Origin: Stigmatella aurantiaca DW4/3-1
Lineage (GTDB): Bacteria; Myxococcota; Myxococcia; Myxococcales; Myxococcaceae
DNA: 64,000 nt
Direction: 5' to 3'
NCBI RefSeq assembly: GCF_000165485.1
Contig: NC_014623.1
Coordinates: 3,181,501 to 3,245,500 of the forward strand
Made by a program: the position numbers and the translations under genes
Notes under the pieces: generated by a model
Told to the model about the DNA's origin: nothing
The model's input: the letters and a program-made list of their open reading frames with translations, nothing else
Database searches by the model: none
In this document: positions 47,703 through 55,493 of the stretch, in pieces
Numbering within the stretch: position 1 is the first letter of the stretch
Layout of the letters: every line of letters starts with the position of its first letter

Positions 47703-49252
47703 GGAAGAGCAAGCCAGCGCCCTCGGACGCGAAGCGCTGCGCCGTCTACACGCGCAAGTCCACGGCGGCGGGCCTGGAGATGAAATTCAACTCGCTGGAC
47801 GCTCAGCGCGACTCCTGTGTCTCATACGTGCAGCGCCAGCCCGGATGGGTGTTGTTGGATGAGAGCTATGACGATGGCGGCTTCACCGGGGCCAACATGG
47901 AGCGGCCCGCCTTCCAGCGGCTGTTGCAGGACGTGGATGCGAAGCGGGTCGACGTTGTCGTGGTGTACAAGGTCGACCGGCTCTCTCGCTCCCTTCTCGA
48001 CTTCGCGAAAGTCATGGAGCGCTTCAACGCGGCGGGCGCCTCCTTCGTCTCGGTGACGCAGAACTTCTCCACCGCCGACGCGATGGGCCGACTCACGCTC
48101 AACATGCTGATGTCCTTCGCCGAGTTCGAGCGAGAGATGATTTCCGAGCGCACGCGGGACAAGGTGGCCGCCGCGCGCCGCAAGGGGAAGTGGACGGGCG
48201 GGAGGGCGCCGCTGGGCTACGAAGTGAAGGACAAGCGCCTCGTGGTGAATGAGTACGAGGCGGTGGTGGTGCGGGAGGCCTTCGAGTTGTACCTCCAGCA
48301 CCACCAGGCCTCGGTGGTGTCGCGCCTACTCAACGAGACGGGGAGGAAGACGAAGCGGTACGAGGCCCAGAGCGGTGCCACGCGCGCGGCCCGGAAATGG
48401 ACGACGCAGGATGTGCTGCGCCTCTTGAGGAGTCCCCTGTACGCGGGCTTCGTGCCGTATGGCGACGAGATGCACCCGGGCGAGCACCCGGCGATTGTAG
48501 ACAGGGCCACCTTCCATCAGGTGCAGGACATCCTGGAGGGCCGCGGCCCGGGCATCCAGTACCACGGGCGCAACCCGGACTACGTGCTGCGAGGACTCCT
48601 GCGCTGCGGCATGTGCGGCGAGGCCATGACGCCCGGCTCCACTCGCAAGGGGACGCGCGAGTACCGCTACTACCGCTGCGTCACCCGGGACAAGCAGGGG
48701 AAGGAGGGGTGCAGGGCCTCGCCTCTACCGGCAGCCGCCCTGGAGGACTTCGTCGTCGCCCGGCTGCGGGAAGTCTCGGTGGGTGGGGGCTTCGCAACGC
48801 AGGTGCATGCCCGCCTCACGTCGCGGCTGGAGGAGAAGCATAAGGCCCTGCGCGCGGAGCGCGTGCAGCTCCCGAAGGACTTGGCCAGGCGTGCCGGGGA
48901 GTCCGTGAAGTGGGTGGACTCCCTCTCGAAGCTGGAGGGCCCCTCCCGGCGCCTCCTGGAGGAGAAGCTGACGGCCGCCGGAGAAGAGTCCGCCGGTATG
49001 AAGAGGCGGTTGGCGGAGGTGGAGCGCGCCCTGGACGCCATGGAGGGGGAGAAGCTGGAGGCGGCCTGGGTTGCCCAGGCATTGGCGGACTTCGACGCGG
49101 TGTGGGATGCCCTCACGGCCGCCAACCGGGGGCGCCTGCTGCAGGCCCTCGTCGGCCGAGTCGTGGTGGATGAGGAGACGGACAGAGTGGACGTGCACCT
49201 TGCCCATGCAGGTGAATCCGCGACGCCCGTGCGCGAGGAGGTGGCGGCGTGA
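47699..49252 (+). CDS. Large serine recombinase (phage integrase)
   Basis: 517 residues. The catalytic domain begins KRCAVYTRKSTAAGLEMKFN (nucleophile Ser21), with SLDAQRDSCVSYV, VVVYKVDRLSRSLLDFAKVM and NMLMSFAEFEREMISERTRD. A recombinase domain follows (TGGRAPLGYEVKDKRLVVNE; WTTQDVLRLLRSPLYAGFVP), then a zinc ribbon with LLRCGMCGEAMTPGS and YYRCVTRDKQGKEGC, and a coiled-coil C-terminus. This is the canonical large serine integrase. It is the best candidate for integrating the prophage. The attachment site was not identified. Confidence 0.93.
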   Translation: MRKSKPAPSDAKRCAVYTRKSTAAGLEMKFNSLDAQRDSCVSYVQRQPGWVLLDESYDDGGFTGANMERPAFQRLLQDVDAKRVDVVVVYKVDRLSRSLLDFAKVMERFNAAGASFVSVTQNFSTADAMGRLTLNMLMSFAEFEREMISERTRDKVAAARRKGKWTGGRAPLGYEVKDKRLVVNEYEAVVVREAFELYLQHHQASVVSRLLNETGRKTKRYEAQSGATRAARKWTTQDVLRLLRSPLYAGFVPYGDEMHPGEHPAIVDRATFHQVQDILEGRGPGIQYHGRNPDYVLRGLLRCGMCGEAMTPGSTRKGTREYRYYRCVTRDKQGKEGCRASPLPAAALEDFVVARLREVSVGGGFATQVHARLTSRLEEKHKALRAERVQLPKDLARRAGESVKWVDSLSKLEGPSRRLLEEKLTAAGEESAGMKRRLAEVERALDAMEGEKLEAAWVAQALADFDAVWDALTAANRGRLLQALVGRVVVDEETDRVDVHLAHAGESATPVREEVAA

Positions 49253-49671
49253 GCGCGAGTCCCGAGTCTCGGCCGGCGGAGGCCGGCCTCGTCAGCGCGC
49301 AGTTTCACCGCGTGCGGCGCTCGAAGGTTCGCTTCCGGGAGGGGGCGCGCCCCCCGTCGCGGGAAGCGGCGCGCCGGCCAGCGCACGTCGCGCGCATGCT
49401 GGCCCTGGCGCACCACGTGGAGTCCGTCATTGCGCGAGGGCTGGTGGCGAGCGCGGCGGACGTCGCGGGCCAGTTGGGCTTTACCCGCGCGCGCGTGACG
49501 CACCTGCTGGACTTGCAGTTGCTGGCGCCGGACATCCAGGAGGAGGTGCTGTTCCTCGAAGCCGTGGATGGGGAGGAGCCCCTCAGCGAGCGAAGCCTCC
49601 GGGCCATTGCACACGCGGGGACGTGGGAGGTGCAGCGCGAGCGCTGGCGCGAGGTGAAGGCTTCATTCTGA
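49249..49671 (+). CDS. Helix-turn-helix protein coupled to recombinase
   Basis: 140 residues, overlapping the recombinase stop (GTGA). The helix-turn-helix is ADVAGQLGFTRARVTHLLDL. The sequence FHRVRRSKVRFREGARPPSR upstream is basic. Such genes often follow DUF2924-associated serine recombinases and may set the direction of recombination or repress the operon. Ends at a strong terminator-like hairpin. Confidence 0.72.
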   Translation: MSASPESRPAEAGLVSAQFHRVRRSKVRFREGARPPSREAARRPAHVARMLALAHHVESVIARGLVASAADVAGQLGFTRARVTHLLDLQLLAPDIQEEVLFLEAVDGEEPLSERSLRAIAHAGTWEVQRERWREVKASF

Positions 49672-49674
49672 GAC

Positions 49675-49698
49675 AGGAGTCCGAATACCCGGACTCCT
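49675..49698. terminator. Hairpin ending the recombinase operon
   Basis: AGGAGTCCG and CGGACTCCT form nine-base arms around AATACC, four bases past the stop at 49671. A short T/G run follows. It marks the end of the rightward phage operon. Confidence 0.6.
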
Positions 49699-49787
49699 TG
49701 GTGTAGCGTGAGTGCAAGAGGCTGAATTGTTGTCCGCGTTGAGAGTGCGCGGGCTGTACGTCCCGCGAGGAAAGCGAGCGAGAGCAT

Positions 49788-50321
49788 ATGCAGAACGACA
49801 TGAAGGGCATCATCCAGGCTGCGGTGGCGGAGGAGGTGGGGAAGACGATGGGCCGGCAGGTGGAGCTGCTGGAGAAGATTGCTCATTTCCTGGGCATTGA
49901 GCCCGGCCCGGCTCCCGCGACGTCCGCGCCGAAGCGCACACCCGTGCCTCCGCCCGCGTCGAAGCGCACGCCCGCGCCCGCTACCGGGCCCTCGCCGAAG
50001 CGTCCGTCCTCGGTGCCCGTGCGGAAGTATGTGAGGCCGGAGGCCGCACCGAAGCCCACGCGGGCCGGCCCCGCGCCCCAGAAGAGCCGCGGGCGCCCGC
50101 GCGCAGCGGGACGCACGGTGGCGACCGTCCCCAGCTCCAGTCCTAGCCCCGCGATGCCCGTCGCATACGAGGTGGGGCAGGAGGTGCGTTACAAGCAGGG
50201 GAGGGGCAGCTTCTCGGCGAAGGTGACGGCCGTCGACGCGAAGGCGAAGACGGTGACGTTGGCACGTGTCTCCGACAGCCTGAAGGTGGTGCGCCCCTTC
50301 GATAAGGTGACGCCAGCCTGA
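49788..50321 (+). CDS. Pro/Ala-rich linker protein with C-terminal beta domain
   Basis: 177 residues from an ATG at 49788. The N-terminus is helical (IIQAAVAEEVGKTMGRQVEL LEKIAHFLG). A basic Pro/Lys/Ala-rich linker carries repeated SKRTP and KRTP elements, plus an AT-hook-like SRGRPRAAGR. The C-terminal 50 residues form a small beta domain (EVGQEVRYKQGRGSFSAKVT; VTLARVSDSLKVVRPFDKV). Possibly DNA-binding. Last gene before the IS remnant and near the likely prophage end. Confidence 0.6.
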   Translation: MQNDMKGIIQAAVAEEVGKTMGRQVELLEKIAHFLGIEPGPAPATSAPKRTPVPPPASKRTPAPATGPSPKRPSSVPVRKYVRPEAAPKPTRAGPAPQKSRGRPRAAGRTVATVPSSSPSPAMPVAYEVGQEVRYKQGRGSFSAKVTAVDAKAKTVTLARVSDSLKVVRPFDKVTPA

Positions 50322-50334
50322 GTCTGGGCCGCGA

Positions 50335-50356
50335 AGCGCCCTCTCCGGAGGGCGCT
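50335..50356. terminator. GC hairpin after the linker-protein gene
   Basis: AGCGCCCTC and GAGGGCGCT form perfect nine-base arms around TCCG, 14 bases after the stop at 50321. There is no U-run. Likely an intrinsic-type or mRNA-end hairpin in this GC-rich genome. Confidence 0.5.
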
Positions 50357-50376
50357 CCTGCGGCTCGCCGTTTAGA

Positions 50377-50892
50377 GCTCCTAACAAAAATATGGATTGA
50401 GGTAGACGCGCCGGTGGATGAATGGGCGGGCCATGAGCACCTGGGAGCCATGGTTCGCGAACTCGTACCGGACGTGCTGTGGGAGCGGGTGGCCTCACTG
50501 CTGCCGGTTCCCAAGAAGAAGAAGCTTGGGCGGCCAACGTCCACGACACCCACGAGTTGTTCCCCCTGTTGGATGCAGTGCCCGACGTGAATCAACTCCG
50601 TGGAGGTCCCGACATCGGCCCGGCAAGCTGCATGCGGATAAGGCGTACTCCTCGCGCAAGAACCGCCGTGGCCTGCGCAAACGCGGCATCACGCCCCGCA
50701 TCGCACGGCCTGGCATTGAGTCGAAGCAGCACCTGGGCCGACACCGGTGGGTAGTGGAGCGCACCAACGCATGGCTCCATCAGCAGCGGCGCCTGCGAGT
50801 GCGCGCCGGGACGATGTCCACTTCGCCCTCCTCGTGCTCGGTAGCTGCTTGATACTCTTTCGAGGGCTTCAAACCTGATTTTTGTTAGGAGC
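50377..50892 (+). mobile_element. Decayed IS5-family element
   Basis: Ends are inverted repeats GCTCCTAACAAAAAT (50377-50391) and ATTTTTGTTAGGAGC (50878-50892). Inside are pieces of an IS5-type transposase in different frames: ELVPDVLWERVASLLPV at the start, then GKLHADKAYSSRKNRRGLRK and RWVVERTNAWLHQQRRLRVR. The centre is deleted, so the element is only 516 bases and cannot encode a working enzyme. It sits at the junction between phage-type DNA and the lower-GC gene at 50900. Confidence 0.8.
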
Positions 50893-50899
50893 ACTAAAT

Positions 50900-52063
50900 A
50901 TGATCGATTTGTTCGAACCGAGAATGCCGGAAGACAAGCTGCACGAGAGCTTTCGTTTGATCCGGCAAGATCCGGCCTACGCGCCGGTCATGCCGGTCAT
51001 TCAAGGCTGGGCGGCCGGATTGCTTGAGCGGCGCCGGGAAGGGGACAAGTTCGTCAAGGAACTCCAATCCACATTCAATTCCGCGATGTGGGAGCTCTAC
51101 CTGAACAGAGCGCTGATGGAGCTGGGGTTCGAGGTCGATTTTTCGAAGTCGGCGCCTGATTTTTGCGTGACGACCCCGGGTGGATACCGGTTCAATATCG
51201 AGGCCGTTATCTCCGACCGGTCACCAAGCGCTCCGACGATAGCCGGCTTGAGCGAGCAAGACTTCAAGATCCAAAGTGCCCTGAAGCTGATCGGCAAGCT
51301 GAATGATAAGGTGCGCCTCTATCGGGGGGATGGGGGCAAGAAATATCCCTATGGCGTGCTGGAGCACGTCCGGGAGGCTCCATTCGTTGTGGCGATCGCG
51401 CCGTTCGACAGTGACCTCTCGCTGACGCAGAACAACGAGCTCATCAATCTGGTGTTGTTCGGCCTTGGAGCACCTTCGCACGAGGCCGACACCTTCGGGC
51501 ATCAAGAGAGGGTCGCCAGAATCCAGAAGAAACCCGGCACCGAGATTGACGTCGGGATTTTCACGAATGATTCCTTCAAGGAAATCAGCGCAGTGATCTT
51601 CTCGACGACCGGAACGTTCGGGAAGGCCGTCATCGAAAGCGGGATTGATCGGCTGGTGCGGTCGAGCCGTTACAGGGTCATCGACAAAGACCTTGCTCAG
51701 GCAGGCGATCCTTCCTGGTCATTGGGCGAGCAGTATCTGGCACAGGGAAAGTTGGATTTTCTCAAGAGGTACCGGTGGGAGGACGAATCCCTCATTTACG
51801 GTATGGATGTCCGCATATGCTCCTCCCGAGTTCACCGAGAGACGCATCTCGACGGCCTGCACATCTACTATAATCCCTACGCCGAGCACCCGCTCGACCC
51901 TGGCACATTCTGGTCGGCTGAGATCACCCACAACTCTTACGATGTGGCTGCGGACGAACCGCAGCAGGATCATCCGGACGGAGCGCTGGTTTCACGGCAG
52001 GTCCATGCGCCAAATTCCCTGGCTCTCGCACACCTTCTCCATTCCAACGGTTTCATTCGTTAA
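50900..52063 (+). CDS. Putative PD-(D/E)XK-like nuclease (acquired gene)
   Basis: 387 residues from an ATG at 50900. Residues 55-110 have MWELYLNRALMELGFEVDF then APDFCVTTPGGYRFNIEAVI (Glu on helix, PD, E-x-V): the outline of a restriction-endonuclease fold with Val in place of the last Lys. The remainder has no recognised domain. Base composition is lower in GC than its neighbours, pointing to acquisition. Its AGGAG ribosome-binding site lies within the terminal repeat of the IS remnant. It could be a solitary defence nuclease, but other functions are possible. Confidence 0.5.
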   Translation: MIDLFEPRMPEDKLHESFRLIRQDPAYAPVMPVIQGWAAGLLERRREGDKFVKELQSTFNSAMWELYLNRALMELGFEVDFSKSAPDFCVTTPGGYRFNIEAVISDRSPSAPTIAGLSEQDFKIQSALKLIGKLNDKVRLYRGDGGKKYPYGVLEHVREAPFVVAIAPFDSDLSLTQNNELINLVLFGLGAPSHEADTFGHQERVARIQKKPGTEIDVGIFTNDSFKEISAVIFSTTGTFGKAVIESGIDRLVRSSRYRVIDKDLAQAGDPSWSLGEQYLAQGKLDFLKRYRWEDESLIYGMDVRICSSRVHRETHLDGLHIYYNPYAEHPLDPGTFWSAEITHNSYDVAADEPQQDHPDGALVSRQVHAPNSLALAHLLHSNGFIR

Positions 52064-52150
52064 TAGTAGTATTAAGGACGGAAAGGCGCTGCACGCTCGT
52101 CGTCACGGCTCGTCGGCCATCTCGTCGAGCTGCTCCTGGGCGATGGCGCG

Positions 52151-52483
52151 TTAGTGAGGCACGACTTCCACGGCGAGCACTTCCCGCCTCTCCTGGCGGG
52201 CGCTGCTGACGTCCCCCTTGTCCTGGTGTCGGTAAATCCGAGCCAGCGCTTCCATGAGCCTGCGGGAGCCTTCTCGGATGCGCCGAACCTCCTCGCGCAA
52301 GAGGCCTAACGCGCCCTCCTCCGAGGCGAGCGCAGTTTCGGCTTCGCCGTCGCTGAGGCCCACCTCGGAGGCCGTGCGCTTCAGCAGTGCTTTCTCCGTC
52401 ATCGTGAGGGCCAGGCGCTCCTCTCCGAGGGGGACGCGGCGTGCCAGTGTGCGAATCGGGCCCCAGTCAACGGTTTCACTCAC
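52151..52483 (-). CDS. DUSAM domain protein
   Basis: 110 residues. MSETVDWGPIRTLARRVPLG, then TEKALLKRTASEVGLSDGEA, GLLREEVRRIREGSRRLMEA and the end REVLAVEVVPH match the DUSAM domain, a family restricted to Myxococcales. It is strong evidence for the host lineage. Function unknown. It is transcribed away from the kinase genes. Confidence 0.9.
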   Translation of the reverse strand: MSETVDWGPIRTLARRVPLGEERLALTMTEKALLKRTASEVGLSDGEAETALASEEGALGLLREEVRRIREGSRRLMEALARIYRHQDKGDVSSARQERREVLAVEVVPH

Positions 52484-52659
52484 GGGTCATTTTTCCTTTG
52501 CGCGCCGCCAAGTCCTGCGTGTGAGGCCAAGGCTGGGGCCGTCCGCACCCCGGGTGGGGTGCTCTTGTGCGCTGTCATTGAAGCCCGAGCTGGCCGCTGT
52601 GAGTCCCCCGAGGGCTTCACAGTCAGCCGAAGGTCATGTTAATTCGACGGTCCAGTCAA

Positions 52660-52679
52660 CTAGACCTAGATTGAACCGG
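52660..52679. promoter_or_regulatory. Operator-like inverted repeat, copy 1
   Basis: ACTAGAC, six bases, then TGAACCG. The left half matches the consensus (ACTATAC, N6, GTCTAGT) and the right half is degenerate. It is 68 bases upstream of the kinase start at 52747. Copies 2-4 are at 54882, 55306 and 58502. Confidence 0.5.
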
Positions 52680-52746
52680 GCGGCCGGTGAGGGCGATTCT
52701 CGTTGCCCATGAGGTCGCACCCCTTCCTGCAGGAGGATTCACAGCC

Positions 52747-53928
52747 ATGACGAAGCGTTCGGAAGATTCGGAAGATGAAGTGTCGACGGAGGAGTTTCCG
52801 CGCGTAGTCCCCACGGTGCGTGCGCCCAGCGAGGCGAGCTTCCACTTCGAGGTGGAGGGCGTGCGTTACGAGGCGGTGCGGGAGTTGGAGGTACGGCCGA
52901 ATGGCGAGAGGCTGCTAAGGGCGGAGCGGCGCGTGGCGGATGGAGTGCTTGCCGGCCCCTGTCTGGTCCGCCAGCTCACCAGCCCGTCCACGTACATTCA
53001 GCGCAAGCGGTTGTTCGAGGAAGTGCAGTTGGCCTTTCGCCTCAACCACCCCAACATCGCTCAACTCTTCCATGTGCAGGTGGATGAGCTGGAAGACGCC
53101 GCCTACGGCATCATGGAGTACGTAGGTGGGCCCTCGCTGGAGACGCTGGTGTGCGCGGCGGTGGTGAGGGGCCAGCCTCTCTCAGAGGGTTTCGGCCTGT
53201 ATCTCGGGGTGGAGGTGGCGGACGCGCTGCACTACGCGCACACGCTGACGTCGGAGAAGGGCATGCCCCTGGGCATTGTCCATCGCGACGTGAATCCCCG
53301 GCACATTGCCCTGGGCCTCCATGGAGAGGTGAAGCTGTTGGACTTCGGTTCGGCGTACTCGCTGCTGGTGGGCCGGGAGGAGTCGCCGGAGAATCTGCTG
53401 CGAGGCGACGTGGCGTATGCCAGCCCGGAGTACCTGCGCAAGGAGACGCTGACCCCGCGCTCCGACGTCTTCAGCTTGGGCGTGCTTCTGGTGGAGCTGA
53501 TGACGGGCAAGCATCTTTTCGAGGTGCAGGACGTCCCGTCGCTGCCTGCGAATGAGAGCCCGCTCCGGCTTGAGTCGCCGGCCACGTTGCCCCTGCACCA
53601 GATGCAGGCCCTCATGGAATCCTTCGACCCGGACGTCGTCGAGAAGGCGGTGGCAGGCCTCGATGGCGACATCAAGGCGGTGTTGCACACGGCCCTCCGC
53701 CTCAACCCTATGGACCGCTTCGATACGGCGGCGGACATGCGCGATGCCCTGCGTGGCGTGGCCCAGTCGTGGCCCACGGGACCCTACGGGCGCGCGGATG
53801 CCATGAAGGAGGCGGCGCGGGTGGTGTCCGAGGGCGGGAAGCTGCGCGACCAAGTGGAGTTCGGTGAGGCTGGCTTCTACCCGGAAGGGCTGGAGAAGCA
53901 CGAGCTGGATGCGCTGAAGAAGGGGTAG
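52747..53928 (+). CDS. Ser/Thr protein kinase, probably catalytically altered
   Basis: 393 residues from an ATG at 52747 preceded by GCAGGAGG. Kinase subdomains: RLFEEVQLAFRLNHPNIAQL (C-helix), GIMEYVGGPSLETLV (hinge), GIVHRDVNPRHIALG (catalytic loop HRD-N), VKLLDFGSAYSLLV (DFG) and SDVFSLGVLLVELMTGKHLF. The beta-3 strand reads GPCLVRQLTSPS, where relatives have V-x-K-R; the ATP-anchoring Lys is apparently Arg. The Gly-rich loop is also poor. It may be a pseudokinase. No membrane segment. Next to two Xre regulators and a second kinase. Confidence 0.8.
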   Translation: MTKRSEDSEDEVSTEEFPRVVPTVRAPSEASFHFEVEGVRYEAVRELEVRPNGERLLRAERRVADGVLAGPCLVRQLTSPSTYIQRKRLFEEVQLAFRLNHPNIAQLFHVQVDELEDAAYGIMEYVGGPSLETLVCAAVVRGQPLSEGFGLYLGVEVADALHYAHTLTSEKGMPLGIVHRDVNPRHIALGLHGEVKLLDFGSAYSLLVGREESPENLLRGDVAYASPEYLRKETLTPRSDVFSLGVLLVELMTGKHLFEVQDVPSLPANESPLRLESPATLPLHQMQALMESFDPDVVEKAVAGLDGDIKAVLHTALRLNPMDRFDTAADMRDALRGVAQSWPTGPYGRADAMKEAARVVSEGGKLRDQVEFGEAGFYPEGLEKHELDALKKG

Positions 53929-53935
53929 GTCGCCG

Positions 53936-54319
53936 ATGCTCTGCTTTCGTGTGTCCCGCAATGGCCAACACCTCGCCACTGCGGGGTTGTCGGCCTTCGG
54001 AGTCCTCCACACCATTCTGTCGTGGGTGCGCCGCCCTGCTGACGAGTCCCGCGACGTCCCTGAATTGACGCTCCACGTGGGCGGCTCCGAAGGGAGGGAG
54101 CACCGCGAGCACGTGTCGTGGTGTGACGCGAACTTCCGCGCGGGCGACGTCCTCACGGTGGAGGTGCGTGATGACCTGGAGGCCGACCCGCCAAAGGAGA
54201 GACGCGTCGACGTGGAGGTGAGGCTGGACGAGGTAGCCCGCCTTCAACTTCGGAGGAAGGGCTTGGAGGCGCAGCTCGCCGACGTGAATGAGGAGCTGCG
54301 GGAGCGCGGCGCGGCGTAG
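53936..54319 (+). CDS. Uncharacterised myxobacterial protein
   Basis: 127 residues, MLCFRVSRNGQHLATAGLSA, then FGVLHTILSWVRRPADESRD and GDVLTVEVRDDLEADPPKER. The C-terminal 35 residues are a charged helix (ARLQLRRKGLEAQLADVNEE). It starts eight bases after the kinase stop and is probably co-transcribed. Similar proteins accompany effector or adaptor clusters in myxobacteria, but the function is unknown. Confidence 0.65.
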   Translation: MLCFRVSRNGQHLATAGLSAFGVLHTILSWVRRPADESRDVPELTLHVGGSEGREHREHVSWCDANFRAGDVLTVEVRDDLEADPPKERRVDVEVRLDEVARLQLRRKGLEAQLADVNEELRERGAA

Positions 54320-54522
54320 CGGGGTGCCTCCTCCTTCGGATGGGGAGGCGCTCCGTCATCGCCGGGGTCCGCTCGGGTTGGGGGCGCGCGTGCTTCGGCG
54401 CAGGGCTCCGAGGCATGGGGCACTGCCCGCTATACCTGCGCCCTGCTCGGAGACGCCCGAGCGCCGGCCGCAAGCGGCCAGGCGTCGGGGCGAGGGCGGC
54501 ACGTTCCGCCCTGGGAGATGCT

Positions 54523-54870
54523 TCAGCGGGCCAACTCGGTGGCGACGTGGACGAGGGCATCCAGCTTCCCCGCGTCGAGTTTCCGCGCAACGAAGATCAG
54601 CCGACGCAAGGTGGCGTCGTCCTCCGGGCGAGTCCGAGCCCCACTGTCGGCGGATTCGGTGAGTCCCATCAGGTCCTCGGGGGAGACCATCAACTCAACG
54701 CAAAGCTTCCTCATCGTATCGACGCTGGGAATCATCTGCCCGCGTTCGATTCTGCTGTAGACAGCAGGCGCCAGCCCCACGCGCTCCGCGACTTGGACCT
54801 GCGTCAGGCTCATCTGCTCCCGAGCGAGGCGGGCGATGGCGCCAAGGTGCGTTGCAAGCTGTTCATTCAT
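54523..54870 (-). CDS. Xre-family transcriptional regulator 1
   Basis: 115 residues from an ATG at 54870. Helix-turn-helix: MSLTQVQVAERVGLAPAVYS then RIERGQMIPSVDTMRKLCVE. A short C-terminal helical region (RLIFVARKLDAGKLDALVHV) may dimerise. It is a paralogue of the gene at 54923-55297 (shared TQV-x-VA, PAVYSR[IL]ERG). An operator-like repeat is 11 bases upstream of its start, indicating autoregulation. Confidence 0.85.
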   Translation of the reverse strand: MNEQLATHLGAIARLAREQMSLTQVQVAERVGLAPAVYSRIERGQMIPSVDTMRKLCVELMVSPEDLMGLTESADSGARTRPEDDATLRRLIFVARKLDAGKLDALVHVATELAR

Positions 54871-54881
54871 AGGTACAGGGA

Positions 54882-54901
54882 AGTATACCCGAATTGCTAG
54901 T
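54882..54901. promoter_or_regulatory. Operator-like inverted repeat, copy 2
   Basis: AGTATAC, six bases, TGCTAGT, directly upstream of the ATG of the Xre gene at 54870. Same spacing as the other copies. Confidence 0.6.
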
Positions 54902-54922
54902 TGTCATGGGAACACCATTCCA

Positions 54923-55297
54923 TCAGCGCACGTCCGGCAGAAGCTGGACGAGGGCGAGCGCCTGGTGCGCGTCCAACTGGCGCACGCGCCGCAGCAAGGC
55001 CTCCTTGGCGTCAGAGACGGCTTCGGGTGGCAGCGAGGCGGGGTAGCCCAATAACTCGTTGGGAGTGGCGCGGAGGGCGGTGCACAGAAGGTACAGATTC
55101 TGGAGGCTGGGGAGCCTGAGCCCTCGCTCGAGTCGGCTGTAGACGGCTGGGTCGATGTCGATGAGGTGGGCCACGTCCACCTGTGTCAGGTGGGCACGAA
55201 GGCGGGCGGCGCGCAGTGTGTCGCCGACGATGCTGCGCAAGGGCCGGGAAGGCTCCTTCGGGGGGGCGGCGCCGCGGACGTCAGGGTGGATATACAT
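54923..55297 (-). CDS. Xre-family transcriptional regulator 2
   Basis: 124 residues from an ATG at 55297. Helix-turn-helix: RAHLTQVDVAHLIDIDPAVY SR followed by LERGLRLPSLQNLYLLCTAL. C-terminal helix VSDAKEALLRRVRQLDAHQA. Paralogue of the preceding regulator, with the same orientation. The start lies nine bases from operator copy 3, which is shared with the divergent kinase gene at 55494. Confidence 0.85.
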   Translation of the reverse strand: MYIHPDVRGAAPPKEPSRPLRSIVGDTLRAARLRAHLTQVDVAHLIDIDPAVYSRLERGLRLPSLQNLYLLCTALRATPNELLGYPASLPPEAVSDAKEALLRRVRQLDAHQALALVQLLPDVR

Positions 55298-55305
55298 TCT
55301 TGGGA

Positions 55306-55325
55306 ACTGTACCTGATAGTCTAGT
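55306..55325. promoter_or_regulatory. Operator-like inverted repeat, copy 3
   Basis: ACTGTAC, six bases, GTCTAGT. It lies between the divergent Xre gene (start 55297) and kinase gene (start 55494), where a bound regulator could control both. Confidence 0.62.
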
Positions 55326-55493
55326 TGACTTCACCTTAATGGATGGCTGGAGCGTCTTTGGGCAGTGGTTGGAGGTGGGAGAAGACTTCGCGCGATTTCC
55401 CCGGGCTTCTGGTACCTTGGGCCGGCGTCGGGGAGGGAGCTGCATGCGCGTGGCCGCAGTCCTGCTGTCCTACAGAGCCTTCAGGAGGGCACC

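Noticed and set aside
54340-54900. Plus-strand frame of 186 residues
   Set aside because: Antisense to the Xre gene at 54523-54870, which has a clear helix-turn-helix and an operator at its start.
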